A DNA stretch of 16,372 bases, taken from assembly GCA_964622255.1 (NCBI GenBank), contig CAZUPK010000015.1, forward strand, positions 1 to 16,372, given 5' to 3'. This document shows positions 1 to 7,234 of this stretch, piece after piece. The translations under genes and the position numbers were made by a program. The DNA comes from SZUA-1377 sp964622255 (GTDB taxonomy: Bacteria > Campylobacterota > Campylobacteria > Campylobacterales > QNZT01). How positions within the stretch are numbered: the first letter of the stretch is position 1; each line of letters begins with the position of its first letter. Below the pieces are notes generated by a model. It saw only the letters and a program-made list of their open reading frames with translations, searched no databases and was not told the DNA's origin.

Positions 1-8
1 GTATTATT

Positions 9-1820
9 ATGAAAAGAAGAATAATTTTTATTATAACTACTATCTTTATCTTTATGCTTATACTAATTTCGAGAATATACTATTTATCTATACAATCAAG
101 TGAATATTATAAAAAATTAGCCCATCAAAATATCACAAAAAAATACTTCATAAAACCTGTAAGAGGTATTATAAGAGATGCAAACAATATACCTCTTGCA
201 ATAAATAAACTTGGATTTAGTATATTGATTGCACCACATCTAAATGGTAAAAATTTTTATAAGCTTCATAATATTTTATTAAAACTTACAAATCAATTTC
301 CCAACCTAAAATATGATAAACTTTTAAAAAGATATAAAAGATATGACTCTCCATACAATCATAGACCCATTCAAATTGTTGATTTTATTCCTTATGATGA
401 AATGATTTCAAACTATGTAAAATTAACCATAAATCAAGATATTTTTATAGAACCTGCAGCAAAGAGACACTATCCAAAATCAAAAGTTGCATCACATGTT
501 ATTGGATATCTAGGAAAAACAACAAAGAAAGAGGCGAAAAAGGATGCTATAGCTAAAGAAATAGGATATACAGGAAAAAATGGACTTGAAAAATATTATA
601 ATGAAGTCTTACAAGGAGAACTTGGAGTTAAAAAGGTTATAGTAACAGCATCAAATAAAGAGATAAAAACCATATCTCAAACAAAACCTATAAGTTCTGA
701 TTTAACACTAGCTCTTGATATAGTTTTACAAGAGTATATAGATAAAATCTTCGAAGGTAGAAGTGGTGCTGTTGTAGTTATGAATGCTAAAACAGGAGAG
801 ATATTATCTGCAGGAAGTTATCCGGAATTTGATCTAAACATCTTTGTAAATGGTATAGATCAAAAAACTTGGGCAAAGATGATAAATGACTTTAATCATC
901 CATTTACAAATAAAATAATTCAAGGACTTTATCCTCCAGGCTCATCTATCAAACCTTCTATGGCACTAACCTTTTTAAACTCAAGAAAAATTTCACCACA
1001 AGAAGAATTTTTTTGTAGCGGAACTATGAGAGTTGGAAAAAGAAAAAGAAAGTTTAGATGCTGGAACTCTCATGGACATGGATATGTCAGTATGAAAAAA
1101 GCTATAGAGTCAAGTTGTGATATATATTTTTATGAAGGAAGCTTTAGAATAGGTATAGATACTATTTCAAAAGATTTAAAAAGATATGGTTTTGGCAAGA
1201 AAACAGGAGTAGATCTGCCAAATGAATTTATAGGAACCGTTCCGAATCGTGAATGGAAAATGAATAAATATGGACAACCGTGGTATATAGGTGATACTTT
1301 AAATACCTCTATAGGACAAGGAAACTATCTTGTAACCCCTCTTCAAATAGCACTTACAACTGCTCAAATAGCAGTTGGTTATCAAGTTACACCACATTTT
1401 GCAAAAAAAATAGGAGAAATTGCTATCTCTTTTGAAAAAAGAAATCCATTTAATGATTTTGAAAAAAAGTATCTACCTTTTATAAGAAAAGCTATGCTAG
1501 ATGTTTGTTATGGAAACAAAGGAACTGCTAGAAATCATATACACTCAAAAGTAAAAATAGCAGGAAAAACTGGAACTGCACAAGTTGTTGGTATTCCACA
1601 AGCCGAAAAAAAAAGAATGAGCGAAGAGGAACTAAAACATTATCATAAATCTCATGCTTGGTTTACAGCATTTGGACCTTTTGAAGATCCACAATATGTT
1701 GTTACAGTAGTTGTTGAACACGGAGGACATGGTGGTAGTGCTGCGGGTGGAATAGTTAGTGATATTTTTAATAAACTATTAGAATTAGGTTATATAGATA
1801 AAAGATATATTACCCAATGA
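9..1820 (+). CDS. mrdA: Penicillin-binding protein 2, peptidoglycan transpeptidase
   Basis: A 603-residue class B penicillin-binding protein, the transpeptidase that cross-links peptidoglycan during cell elongation, working with RodA. One N-terminal membrane helix (about residues 4-26) anchors it in the inner membrane. A PBP dimerisation domain follows (about 50-215), then the transpeptidase domain. All three catalytic motifs are visible: SxxK with nucleophile Ser312 and Lys315, SCD at 369-371 (SCD rather than SxN is usual for PBP2), and KTGT at 520-523. Length and domain order fit full-length PBP2. Only 8 bases precede the ATG and no ribosome binding site is seen in them, so the start is likely but not proven; no frame stop lies between it and the window edge. 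The stop is followed directly by transposase debris rather than rodA. Transpeptidase identity is certain; PBP2 over PBP3 rests on SCD and overall similarity. Confidence 0.95.
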   Translation: MKRRIIFIITTIFIFMLILISRIYYLSIQSSEYYKKLAHQNITKKYFIKPVRGIIRDANNIPLAINKLGFSILIAPHLNGKNFYKLHNILLKLTNQFPNLKYDKLLKRYKRYDSPYNHRPIQIVDFIPYDEMISNYVKLTINQDIFIEPAAKRHYPKSKVASHVIGYLGKTTKKEAKKDAIAKEIGYTGKNGLEKYYNEVLQGELGVKKVIVTASNKEIKTISQTKPISSDLTLALDIVLQEYIDKIFEGRSGAVVVMNAKTGEILSAGSYPEFDLNIFVNGIDQKTWAKMINDFNHPFTNKIIQGLYPPGSSIKPSMALTFLNSRKISPQEEFFCSGTMRVGKRKRKFRCWNSHGHGYVSMKKAIESSCDIYFYEGSFRIGIDTISKDLKRYGFGKKTGVDLPNEFIGTVPNREWKMNKYGQPWYIGDTLNTSIGQGNYLVTPLQIALTTAQIAVGYQVTPHFAKKIGEIAISFEKRNPFNDFEKKYLPFIRKAMLDVCYGNKGTARNHIHSKVKIAGKTGTAQVVGIPQAEKKRMSEEELKHYHKSHAWFTAFGPFEDPQYVVTVVVEHGGHGGSAAGGIVSDIFNKLLELGYIDKRYITQ

Positions 1821-1843
1821 CATAAAAGTAAACCACCCAAGTG

Positions 1844-1981
1844 CTAAACAAGTTCAGACGATTGGACTTCTTGCTTCATCATACTAGCTTTATACTCCAA
1901 TTGTCGTATGAACTCACTCCAAGCTACATCAGCTATTGATTTAGATAAGTGTTTATTTCTAATCATACCTTTTAGCGTCAT
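1844..1981 (-). pseudogene. tnpB: Remnant of an IS200/IS605-type tnpB (OrfB) gene
   Basis: Read on the minus strand, this stretch encodes 45 residues, including LKGMIRNKHLSKSIADVAW and then SEFIRQLEYKA. This is the highly conserved segment of TnpB proteins lying just after the RuvC-II glutamate (family pattern: ED-LNVKGM-KN-KLAKAISD-SW-EF-RQLEYKA). The upstream part, including the catalytic Asp and Glu, is missing, and an in-frame TAA sits two codons before the first ATG. After LEYKA the frame passes straight into SMMKQEVQSSELV and a stop, with no zinc-finger (CxxC) or third RuvC motif, so an internal deletion appears to have joined the middle to a tail. What is left cannot be an active nuclease. 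It lies 24 bases after the mrdA stop, antisense to both neighbouring genes, which marks this gap as an old insertion site. Confidence 0.8.
1852..1913. repeat. Imperfect inverted repeat inside the tnpB remnant
   Basis: The arms 1852-1866 (GTTCAGACGATTGGA) and 1896-1913 (TCCAATTGTCGTATGAAC) are reverse complements apart from one mismatch and a 3-base indel, with a 29-base loop. The right arm is the sequence coding for FIRQLE of the TnpB fragment; the left arm lies in its tail. It may be a remnant of an element end or of the structured RNA that overlaps tnpB 3' ends, or a local inverted duplication made during decay. It lacks the T-run of an intrinsic terminator, though it could form a hairpin at the end of the mrdA message. 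Confidence 0.4.
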
Positions 1982-2130
1982 ATGCCTTTAATACCATTTC
2001 TTATTGATTAACTTTATAGAAAGTTAAAATATTTTTATAAAAAAGGCAAGAGATGAAGAAAAATACTAAAAAATTGTATGGTTATCAAACCACCAGGGAT
2101 TTTTGCTAGGAGTTATTAAATATTTTTAAC

Positions 2131-2136
2131 TATAAT
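2131..2136 (+). promoter_or_regulatory. -10 box of the ftsI promoter, leaderless geometry
   Basis: A perfect TATAAT ends 7 bases before the ATG at 2144. With the usual 6-8 base distance from the -10 box to the transcript start, transcription would begin at or next to the A of the start codon. No Shine-Dalgarno sequence precedes either ATG (2144 or 2150). No good -35 hexamer is seen, which is normal for Campylobacterota housekeeping promoters. Confidence 0.5.
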
Positions 2137-2143
2137 CTCTTTT

Positions 2144-3898
2144 ATGATTATGGATTATGAGACAAATAAAAAAGTAAAAATTTCTATAGCATTTTTTATT
2201 ATATCTCTTATTACTGTATTTTTAATATTTACTATTTTTAGTATTAAAAGAAGTGATAAAAAGATACCTAAACTAGAAATAAATCTTACAACAAACTATG
2301 GAATAAGAGGGGCTATAAAAACAAAAGACTTTTTTCTATTGGCTTTAAGTAAAACTTTATATCAGGTAATAATTTATAAAAAATACTTAGATCCACAAAA
2401 AGTAGATATTTTTATAGATCTCTTTTCAAAATACACCGGTATGGATAGAAGTAGCATAAAAGAAAAGCTTTTGGAGGATAGTAAAAAAATTATTCTTACA
2501 AATAAAATAACAGCTACACAAGCAAAATTTTTAAAAGAATTAAAATATGACCTAATGAGACTTAAAGTATTTAGACACTTAAAAAAAGGTGGTATTGTTA
2601 AAAGTTTAGATATTACAGAATATAAAAAAATGAGGGATTATCCTTTAGAAGATACTTTAGAGCCTTATTTGGGATATGTTTATTATGATAAAAATGGTAA
2701 ACCTTATGGTAAATATGGACTCGAAGATTATTATAATAATTTTTTAGCAAATGGTAGCGATAAAATTTTAATTGGACAAAGAGATAAAAATAGTATTATT
2801 ATAAGGGATAAAAATAATCATTTAACAAAAAAAGAAGATGGTTTTGATATCATTACAAATATTGATTTAGGATTACAAAAAAGATTAGAATATATACTAG
2901 ATATACAAAAAGAAAAATTACAGGCAAAAGAGATAATAGCAGCTGTTATGGATAGTAAAAGTGGTAAACTTTTATCAGTTGCTAGTTCAAGAAGATACAA
3001 TCCACAACATAAAGAGAATATAGAAGCTCTTACCATATCAGCCATAAGATATATCTATGAACCTGGTTCAGTTATCAAACCTATCTTTTTCTCCATACTT
3101 TTAAAAAATAAGAAAGTAAAAATAGATGAGATGATAAATACTCACAATGGTAAATATAAACTTTCAAATGGACATATTGTTACAGATGAACATAAATATC
3201 TTTCTTTAAGTGCAAAAGATGTTATAGTTCACTCTTCAAATATAGGTATGATTGAATTATCAAAAAGAACAAATCCTCTAATGCTTATAGATGGTTTTGA
3301 AAAATTTGGTTTTTCTAAAAAAAGTGGTATCGATCTTAGTTTTGAGCTAACAGGAAGCATCCCAAATGTTATCGATCTTAAAAATAGTGTTATCTTAGCT
3401 AACCTCTCCTATGGTTATAAAATAAGAGTTAACTTCTTTCAACTTTTAAAAGCCTATAATGTTTTTAACAATGATGGAAAAGCGGTATCTCCCAAAATAG
3501 CAAATACAAAAGTAATTACAAAAGGAGAGTATGAACTTATAGAACCTATAAAACCTCATAGAGTTTTATCAAAAAAAACTGCTTATATTATGAACTCTAT
3601 ACTTCAATCTGTGGTAAACAGAGGCACTGGAAGGTTTGCTAAAATAGATGGACTTATCATAGGTGGAAAAACAGGAACTGCTCAAAGGACAAAAAGAGGT
3701 AAATATATAAGTTCTTATAATAGTTCATTTTTTGGTTTTGTAAATGATAAAAAAGGACACAAATATACAATAGGTGTTTTAGTTATAGAACCAAATCCAA
3801 AAGGATTTGTCCATTTTGCATCACAAAGTGCTGTTCCTACTTTTAGAATGATAGTTGAAGAGATGGTAAATCAAGGTTTTTTAAAAAAAGAACGATAA
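2144..3898 (+). CDS. ftsI: FtsI/PBP3-type division peptidoglycan transpeptidase
   Basis: A 584-residue class B penicillin-binding protein, most likely the septal transpeptidase that works with FtsW in the divisome. A single membrane helix (about residues 12-32) is followed by a periplasmic PBP dimerisation domain (about 45-225, with the GYVYYD...YGKYGLEDYYN segment) and a transpeptidase domain. Catalytic motifs are Ser309-V-I-Lys312, SSN at 364-366, and KTGT at 509-512. The SxN form, instead of the SCD of the upstream gene, supports FtsI over a second PBP2. ATG at 2144 is the first start; ATG at 2150 would drop only two residues. No RBS is seen for either, and the -10 box position suggests leaderless translation. 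It is separated from mrdA by the tnpB scar and probably has its own promoter. An additional specialised PBP remains possible if another ftsI exists in the genome. Confidence 0.88.
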   Translation: MIMDYETNKKVKISIAFFIISLITVFLIFTIFSIKRSDKKIPKLEINLTTNYGIRGAIKTKDFFLLALSKTLYQVIIYKKYLDPQKVDIFIDLFSKYTGMDRSSIKEKLLEDSKKIILTNKITATQAKFLKELKYDLMRLKVFRHLKKGGIVKSLDITEYKKMRDYPLEDTLEPYLGYVYYDKNGKPYGKYGLEDYYNNFLANGSDKILIGQRDKNSIIIRDKNNHLTKKEDGFDIITNIDLGLQKRLEYILDIQKEKLQAKEIIAAVMDSKSGKLLSVASSRRYNPQHKENIEALTISAIRYIYEPGSVIKPIFFSILLKNKKVKIDEMINTHNGKYKLSNGHIVTDEHKYLSLSAKDVIVHSSNIGMIELSKRTNPLMLIDGFEKFGFSKKSGIDLSFELTGSIPNVIDLKNSVILANLSYGYKIRVNFFQLLKAYNVFNNDGKAVSPKIANTKVITKGEYELIEPIKPHRVLSKKTAYIMNSILQSVVNRGTGRFAKIDGLIIGGKTGTAQRTKRGKYISSYNSSFFGFVNDKKGHKYTIGVLVIEPNPKGFVHFASQSAVPTFRMIVEEMVNQGFLKKER

Positions 3899-3925
3899 GC
3901 TTTTTTAAACACAAATATCAAGAAA

Positions 3926-3954
3926 GGTTTAAGAATTGTTTGGGCTTAAAAACC
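3926..3954 (+). terminator. Possible weak terminator hairpin after ftsI
   Basis: GGTTTAAG (3926-3933) can pair with CTTAAAAACC (3945-3954) with a two-A bulge around an 11-base loop, followed by ATTTATTT. The stem is short and poor in G+C, and the T-tract is interrupted. It sits between ftsI and the rpiB promoter, where an end of transcription is expected. A second A/T-only stem overlaps the ftsI stop codon (about 3880-3909). Confidence 0.3.
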
Positions 3955-3972
3955 ATTTATTTAACAACTTTT

Positions 3973-3981
3973 TGATAAAAT
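3973..3981 (+). promoter_or_regulatory. Extended -10 promoter of the rpiB operon
   Basis: TGATAAAAT matches the extended -10 form TGnTAnAAT. The predicted transcript start is about 3988, giving a leader of roughly 30 bases before the rpiB ATG at 4021. The sequence AAGGTAAG just before that ATG serves as RBS. No -35 hexamer is evident. Confidence 0.4.
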
Positions 3982-4020
3982 AGGCAAAGGAAGGTTCTAA
4001 AAAAATTTTTAAGGTAAGCG

Positions 4021-4452
4021 ATGAAGTTTTTTATAGCAACTGATCACGCAGGTGTTTTGATAAAAGATGATGTTAAAAAGATGTTGGAAAATATGGGACA
4101 CGAGGTTACGGATCTTGGATGTGATTCTACAAATAGGGTAAACTACACCGACTATGCTCATAAACTTTCAAACGAGATTTTGGCAAACAAGGGAAGTTTT
4201 GGAATACTTATATGTGGAACCGGGATTGGTATGAGCTTGGCTGCAAACAAACATAAAGGGATAAGAGCAGCCCTTTGTCACGATTACTACACAGCACAGA
4301 TGGCAAGGGCTCACAATGATGCAAATGTTTTATGTTTTGGACAAAGAACAACTGGACTTGGAACTGTTGAAAGTATGTTAAAGGCTTGGTGCAAAACCTC
4401 CTTTGAAGGTGGAAGACACACAACTAGAGTGGAGCTTATAGAGAAGTTTTAA
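4021..4452 (+). CDS. rpiB: Ribose-5-phosphate isomerase B
   Basis: This 143-residue cytoplasmic enzyme interconverts ribose 5-phosphate and ribulose 5-phosphate in the pentose phosphate pathway. It is a full-length member of the RpiB/LacAB family. Visible landmarks are ATDHAG at the N-terminus (Asp8, His9), the catalytic cysteine in GILICGTGIGMS (Cys65), and the phosphate-binding ARAHNDANV segment (His98). First gene of a tight plus-strand operon; its stop codon abuts the next ATG with no gap. Its product is the precursor of PRPP, the co-substrate of Apt encoded two genes downstream, so the association is biochemically sensible, though that link is inference. Confidence 0.96.
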   Translation: MKFFIATDHAGVLIKDDVKKMLENMGHEVTDLGCDSTNRVNYTDYAHKLSNEILANKGSFGILICGTGIGMSLAANKHKGIRAALCHDYYTAQMARAHNDANVLCFGQRTTGLGTVESMLKAWCKTSFEGGRHTTRVELIEKF

Positions 4453-4785
4453 ATGTTTAGTGATTGGTTGATTTATACTGTTTTTATATTTGTTATCATA
4501 TATCTTTTGATTATGATAAATTATACAAAGTCATTATACAAAAGGGAAAAGTTTATAGTTGCTAAAAAAAATCAAAACATAAAGGAGCTAAAGACGCTCA
4601 TAAAAAAGTATCGTATGCAACTTAAAAGAGCTATAAGGGATATAGATATACTCACTGATGAGTTAGCATCGGCAAGAAATGATCTAAAAACTATGAAGAC
4701 TAGAAACTCCCATCAAAGATTTGAAATAGATCAGTTGGTAAGTAAAGTAAAAGAGTTAGAAGAAAGAGTAGAAGCTTTTATATAA
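4453..4785 (+). CDS. Membrane-anchored coiled-coil protein, function unknown
   Basis: A 110-residue protein that I do not recognise as a named family. Residues about 4-24 form one hydrophobic helix; the rest is a highly charged amphipathic helix (about 35-108) rich in Lys, Arg and Glu with heptad-like leucine and isoleucine spacing, so a dimeric coiled coil is likely. The Lys-rich stretch after the helix predicts that the coiled coil faces the cytoplasm. Its ATG follows the rpiB stop directly, so it is probably translationally coupled, and the RBS is weak. Its own stop codon overlaps the RBS of the following 28-residue gene. Placement in a metabolic operon gives no clear job; a scaffold, division-associated or envelope-organising protein would all fit. 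Confidence 0.8.
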   Translation: MFSDWLIYTVFIFVIIYLLIMINYTKSLYKREKFIVAKKNQNIKELKTLIKKYRMQLKRAIRDIDILTDELASARNDLKTMKTRNSHQRFEIDQLVSKVKELEERVEAFI

Positions 4786-4795
4786 GGAGTCAAAA

Positions 4796-4882
4796 ATGGG
4801 TATAGAAACAATAGGATATATAGCATTTGGTCTTTTGGTGGTTATATTTGGTGCTATGAAGATATTTTTATTTAAGGATTAG
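4796..4882 (+). CDS. 28-residue single-helix membrane microprotein
   Basis: An ATG with a strong RBS (AAGGAG at 4784-4789, 6-base spacing) opens a 28-codon frame ending in TAG, two bases before the apt ATG. The product starts MGIETIGYIAFGLLVVIFGA and ends MKIFLFKD: one transmembrane helix (about residues 5-25) with a short acidic N-terminus and a short charged C-terminus. The strong RBS, close packing between two genes and coherent hydrophobic composition argue that it is translated. It follows another membrane protein and may partner with its helix, or with DedA downstream. No family is recognised. A non-coding spacer is the alternative, but an 87-base in-frame hydrophobic run preceded by an optimal RBS is unlikely by chance. 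Confidence 0.7.
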   Translation: MGIETIGYIAFGLLVVIFGAMKIFLFKD

Positions 4883-4884
4883 TT

Positions 4885-5427
4885 ATGGTTACTTTAGACA
4901 AAAACTCAAAAAAGTTACTTTTAGATTCCATAAGAGATGTTAAGGATTTTCCTAAAGAGGGAGTAGTTTTTAAAGATATAACAACCCTTTTAAACAACCC
5001 CGAAGCTTTTAAACTTTTGATGGATCATTTAGAAAAGAGATATAAAAAATATAATTTAAACTATATTGCAGGAATAGATAGTAGAGGTTTTATCTTTGGC
5101 TCAGCTCTTGCAGATAGACTTGGCATTGGTTTTGTTCCCATAAGAAAAGCAGGAAAACTTCCATCAACCACCATTGGAGAAAAATATGCTTTAGAGTATG
5201 GTTTTGATGAGATAGAGATACACCTTGATGCCTTTAAAGGTAAAAATGCAAATGTTCTTTTGATAGACGATCTTATAGCAACAGGTGGAACCGCATTGGC
5301 AGCTTCAAACCTTATAAATAAATCCGGTGCAAAGTGTGTGGAAGCTTGTTTCATACTTAACCTAACATTTTTAAAAGGTGCTGATAAGTTAGAAGTGCCT
5401 GTATATTCAGTATTGGAGATAGAGTAA
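4885..5427 (+). CDS. apt: Adenine phosphoribosyltransferase
   Basis: A 180-residue cytoplasmic purine-salvage enzyme: adenine plus PRPP gives AMP and pyrophosphate. The PRPP-binding motif VLLIDDLIATGGTA is at residues 124-137. Other family landmarks are DFPKEGVVFKDITTLL (21-36), GIDSRGF (63-69) and the RKAGKLP loop (87-93). Length is normal for Apt. ATG at 4885 lies two bases after the microprotein stop, with AAGGATTAG just upstream as a usable RBS. Its stop codon abuts the GTG start of trpB. The pyrophosphate it makes would be hydrolysed by the pyrophosphatase encoded at 8167-8688. Confidence 0.96.
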   Translation: MVTLDKNSKKLLLDSIRDVKDFPKEGVVFKDITTLLNNPEAFKLLMDHLEKRYKKYNLNYIAGIDSRGFIFGSALADRLGIGFVPIRKAGKLPSTTIGEKYALEYGFDEIEIHLDAFKGKNANVLLIDDLIATGGTALAASNLINKSGAKCVEACFILNLTFLKGADKLEVPVYSVLEIE

Positions 5428-6630
5428 GTGTATATACCTAAACCTTCACCGTTTGATCCAGATGAAAATGGACATTTTGGAATTTTTGGTGGTAGATATG
5501 TTCCTGAAACATTGATGCCGGTTTTATTGGAGCTTGATAAGAGTTATAAAAAGTATAGATTTGATGAGGATTTTTGGAAGGAGATTGACTACTACTACAA
5601 AGAATATGTGGGAAGACCAAACCCACTTTACTTTGCAAAAAATATCTCGAAAGAACTTGGGGCAAAAGTCTATCTAAAAAGAGAAGATCTTAACCATACA
5701 GGGGCTCATAAGATAAATCATACAGTAGCACAAGCAGTTTTGGCTAAAAGGCTTGGTAAGAAAAAAGTTATAGCAGAAACCGGAGCTGGACAACACGGAG
5801 TTGCAACTGCAACGGTAGCCGCACTTTTTGGATTAGAGTGTGAGATATTTATGGGTGAAAAGGATATTAAAAGACAAGAGTTAAATGTTTTTCGTATGAA
5901 ACTTTTAGGAGCTAAAGTTCACTCGGTAAAAAGTGGAAGTAGAACTTTAAAAGATGCTATGAATGATGCCATAAGACACTGGGTAACAAATGCTAGAGAT
6001 ACCTACTATATCATAGGAACGGTTGCAGGTCCTCATCCATATCCTCTTATGATAAGAGATATACAAGCAGTTATCTCTTATGAGGCAAAAAAACAGATAG
6101 TTGAAAAAGAGGGAAAAATGCCTGACTTTGTTGTTGCTTGTATCGGTGGCGGAAGTAATGCAATGGGTATCTTTAGTCACTTTTTAGAAGAAAAAAAGAC
6201 TACTTGTATCGGTATAGAAGCCGGAGGACTAGGACTTAATAGCAAACATGGTGCAAGTTTAGCTAAAGGAAAACCTGGAGTCCTACATGGACAGATGAGT
6301 TACCTTTTACAAGATGAAGATGGACAAATCTTAGAAGCTCACTCGATAAGTGCAGGACTTGATTATCCTGGAATTGGTCCAGAACATGCATACTTAAAAA
6401 ACATAGGTATGGCAAAATATGAATCTGTAACGGATAAAGAAGCACTTGATGCTTTTGTTTGGCTTAGTCAAAAAGAGGGAATTATCCCAGCTTTTGAAAG
6501 CTCCCATGCTATCGCTTATCTTAAAAAGTTTAAAAAAGAGGATATAAAGGATAAGATTATCATCGTAAACCTCTCCGGAAGGGGTGATAAAGATATGAAT
6601 CAAGCAAAAGATTTATTAGATTTTGATTAA
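5428..6630 (+). CDS. trpB: Tryptophan synthase beta chain
   Basis: A 400-residue pyridoxal-phosphate enzyme that condenses indole with serine to make tryptophan, normally in complex with TrpA. The cofactor lysine is Lys95 in LNHTGAHKINH, the catalytic glutamate is Glu117 in AETGAGQHG, and the phosphate-binding loop is GGGSN at 240-244. The N-terminal GHFGIFGGRYVPETL and the overall length are those of the TrpB1 type that pairs with TrpA. The start is GTG directly after the apt stop. No trpA or other trp gene is in the window, so trpB stands apart from a trp operon here. It shares the rpiB-apt transcription unit. Confidence 0.96.
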   Translation: MYIPKPSPFDPDENGHFGIFGGRYVPETLMPVLLELDKSYKKYRFDEDFWKEIDYYYKEYVGRPNPLYFAKNISKELGAKVYLKREDLNHTGAHKINHTVAQAVLAKRLGKKKVIAETGAGQHGVATATVAALFGLECEIFMGEKDIKRQELNVFRMKLLGAKVHSVKSGSRTLKDAMNDAIRHWVTNARDTYYIIGTVAGPHPYPLMIRDIQAVISYEAKKQIVEKEGKMPDFVVACIGGGSNAMGIFSHFLEEKKTTCIGIEAGGLGLNSKHGASLAKGKPGVLHGQMSYLLQDEDGQILEAHSISAGLDYPGIGPEHAYLKNIGMAKYESVTDKEALDAFVWLSQKEGIIPAFESSHAIAYLKKFKKEDIKDKIIIVNLSGRGDKDMNQAKDLLDFD

Positions 6631-6640
6631 AGGTTAATTT

Positions 6641-7234
6641 TTGGAACAATATCTCATAGAGTTACTTAAAGAGTATGGATATATAGTATTATATTTTTGG
6701 TCTATTTTAGAGGGAGAAGCAGGACTTATAATGGCCGGACTTTTAAGTCATACCGGTGATATGAACTACTTTTTAGCTATCTTTGTAGCGGGACTTGGCG
6801 GTTTTAGCGGTGATCAGATGTATTTTTTTATAGGAAGATACTCTAAAAAATATATTAAAAACTTTATAAAAAAACATAGAAGTAAATTTGCCTTAGCACA
6901 TCTTCTTTTAGAAAAGTATGGTTGGCCTTTAATATTTATGCAAAGATATATGTATGGACTAAGAACCATTATACCTATGAGTATCGGAGTTACAAGATAT
7001 AGTGTTAAAAAGTTTGCTATCATAAACCTCATATCTGCTTGGGTATGGGCGAGTGTTACTATATCTTTATCTTACTACTTTGGCAAAGAGATACTTGATA
7101 TACTAAAATGGGCAAAAGAGCATTGGTATTATGCTATACCTCTTTTAGTTATCTTCCTTGGAGGACTTTTAAAAATAGTTCATAACTTGCAAGATAATAT
7201 CTTAGATAAGAAGAAGAGGAAAAAAGAAAAATAA
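6641..7234 (+). CDS. DedA-family (VTT-domain) inner membrane protein
   Basis: A 197-residue polytopic membrane protein of the DedA/SNARE-associated (VTT) family, several of whose members act in undecaprenyl-phosphate or phospholipid recycling and in proton-dependent membrane homeostasis. Hydrophobic segments lie at about 13-35, 43-64, 125-148 and 160-182. Family-type polar residues are Glu24, Asp58 in SGDQ, the FFIGR motif (62-66), and Arg102 and Arg108 in QRYMYGLRTIIPMSIG, with the six-residue Arg spacing seen in E. coli YqjA. The C-terminus is very basic (KKKRKKEK). The start is TTG at 6641, ten bases after trpB, with AAAGG upstream. It is the last gene of the operon. The exact substrate cannot be told from sequence. 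Confidence 0.88.
   Translation: MEQYLIELLKEYGYIVLYFWSILEGEAGLIMAGLLSHTGDMNYFLAIFVAGLGGFSGDQMYFFIGRYSKKYIKNFIKKHRSKFALAHLLLEKYGWPLIFMQRYMYGLRTIIPMSIGVTRYSVKKFAIINLISAWVWASVTISLSYYFGKEILDILKWAKEHWYYAIPLLVIFLGGLLKIVHNLQDNILDKKKRKKEK

Noticed and set aside
1852..1913. Inverted repeat considered as the mrdA terminator
   Set aside because: The loop is long, the stem is broken by an indel and no T-tract follows; kept only as a repeat within the transposase remnant.
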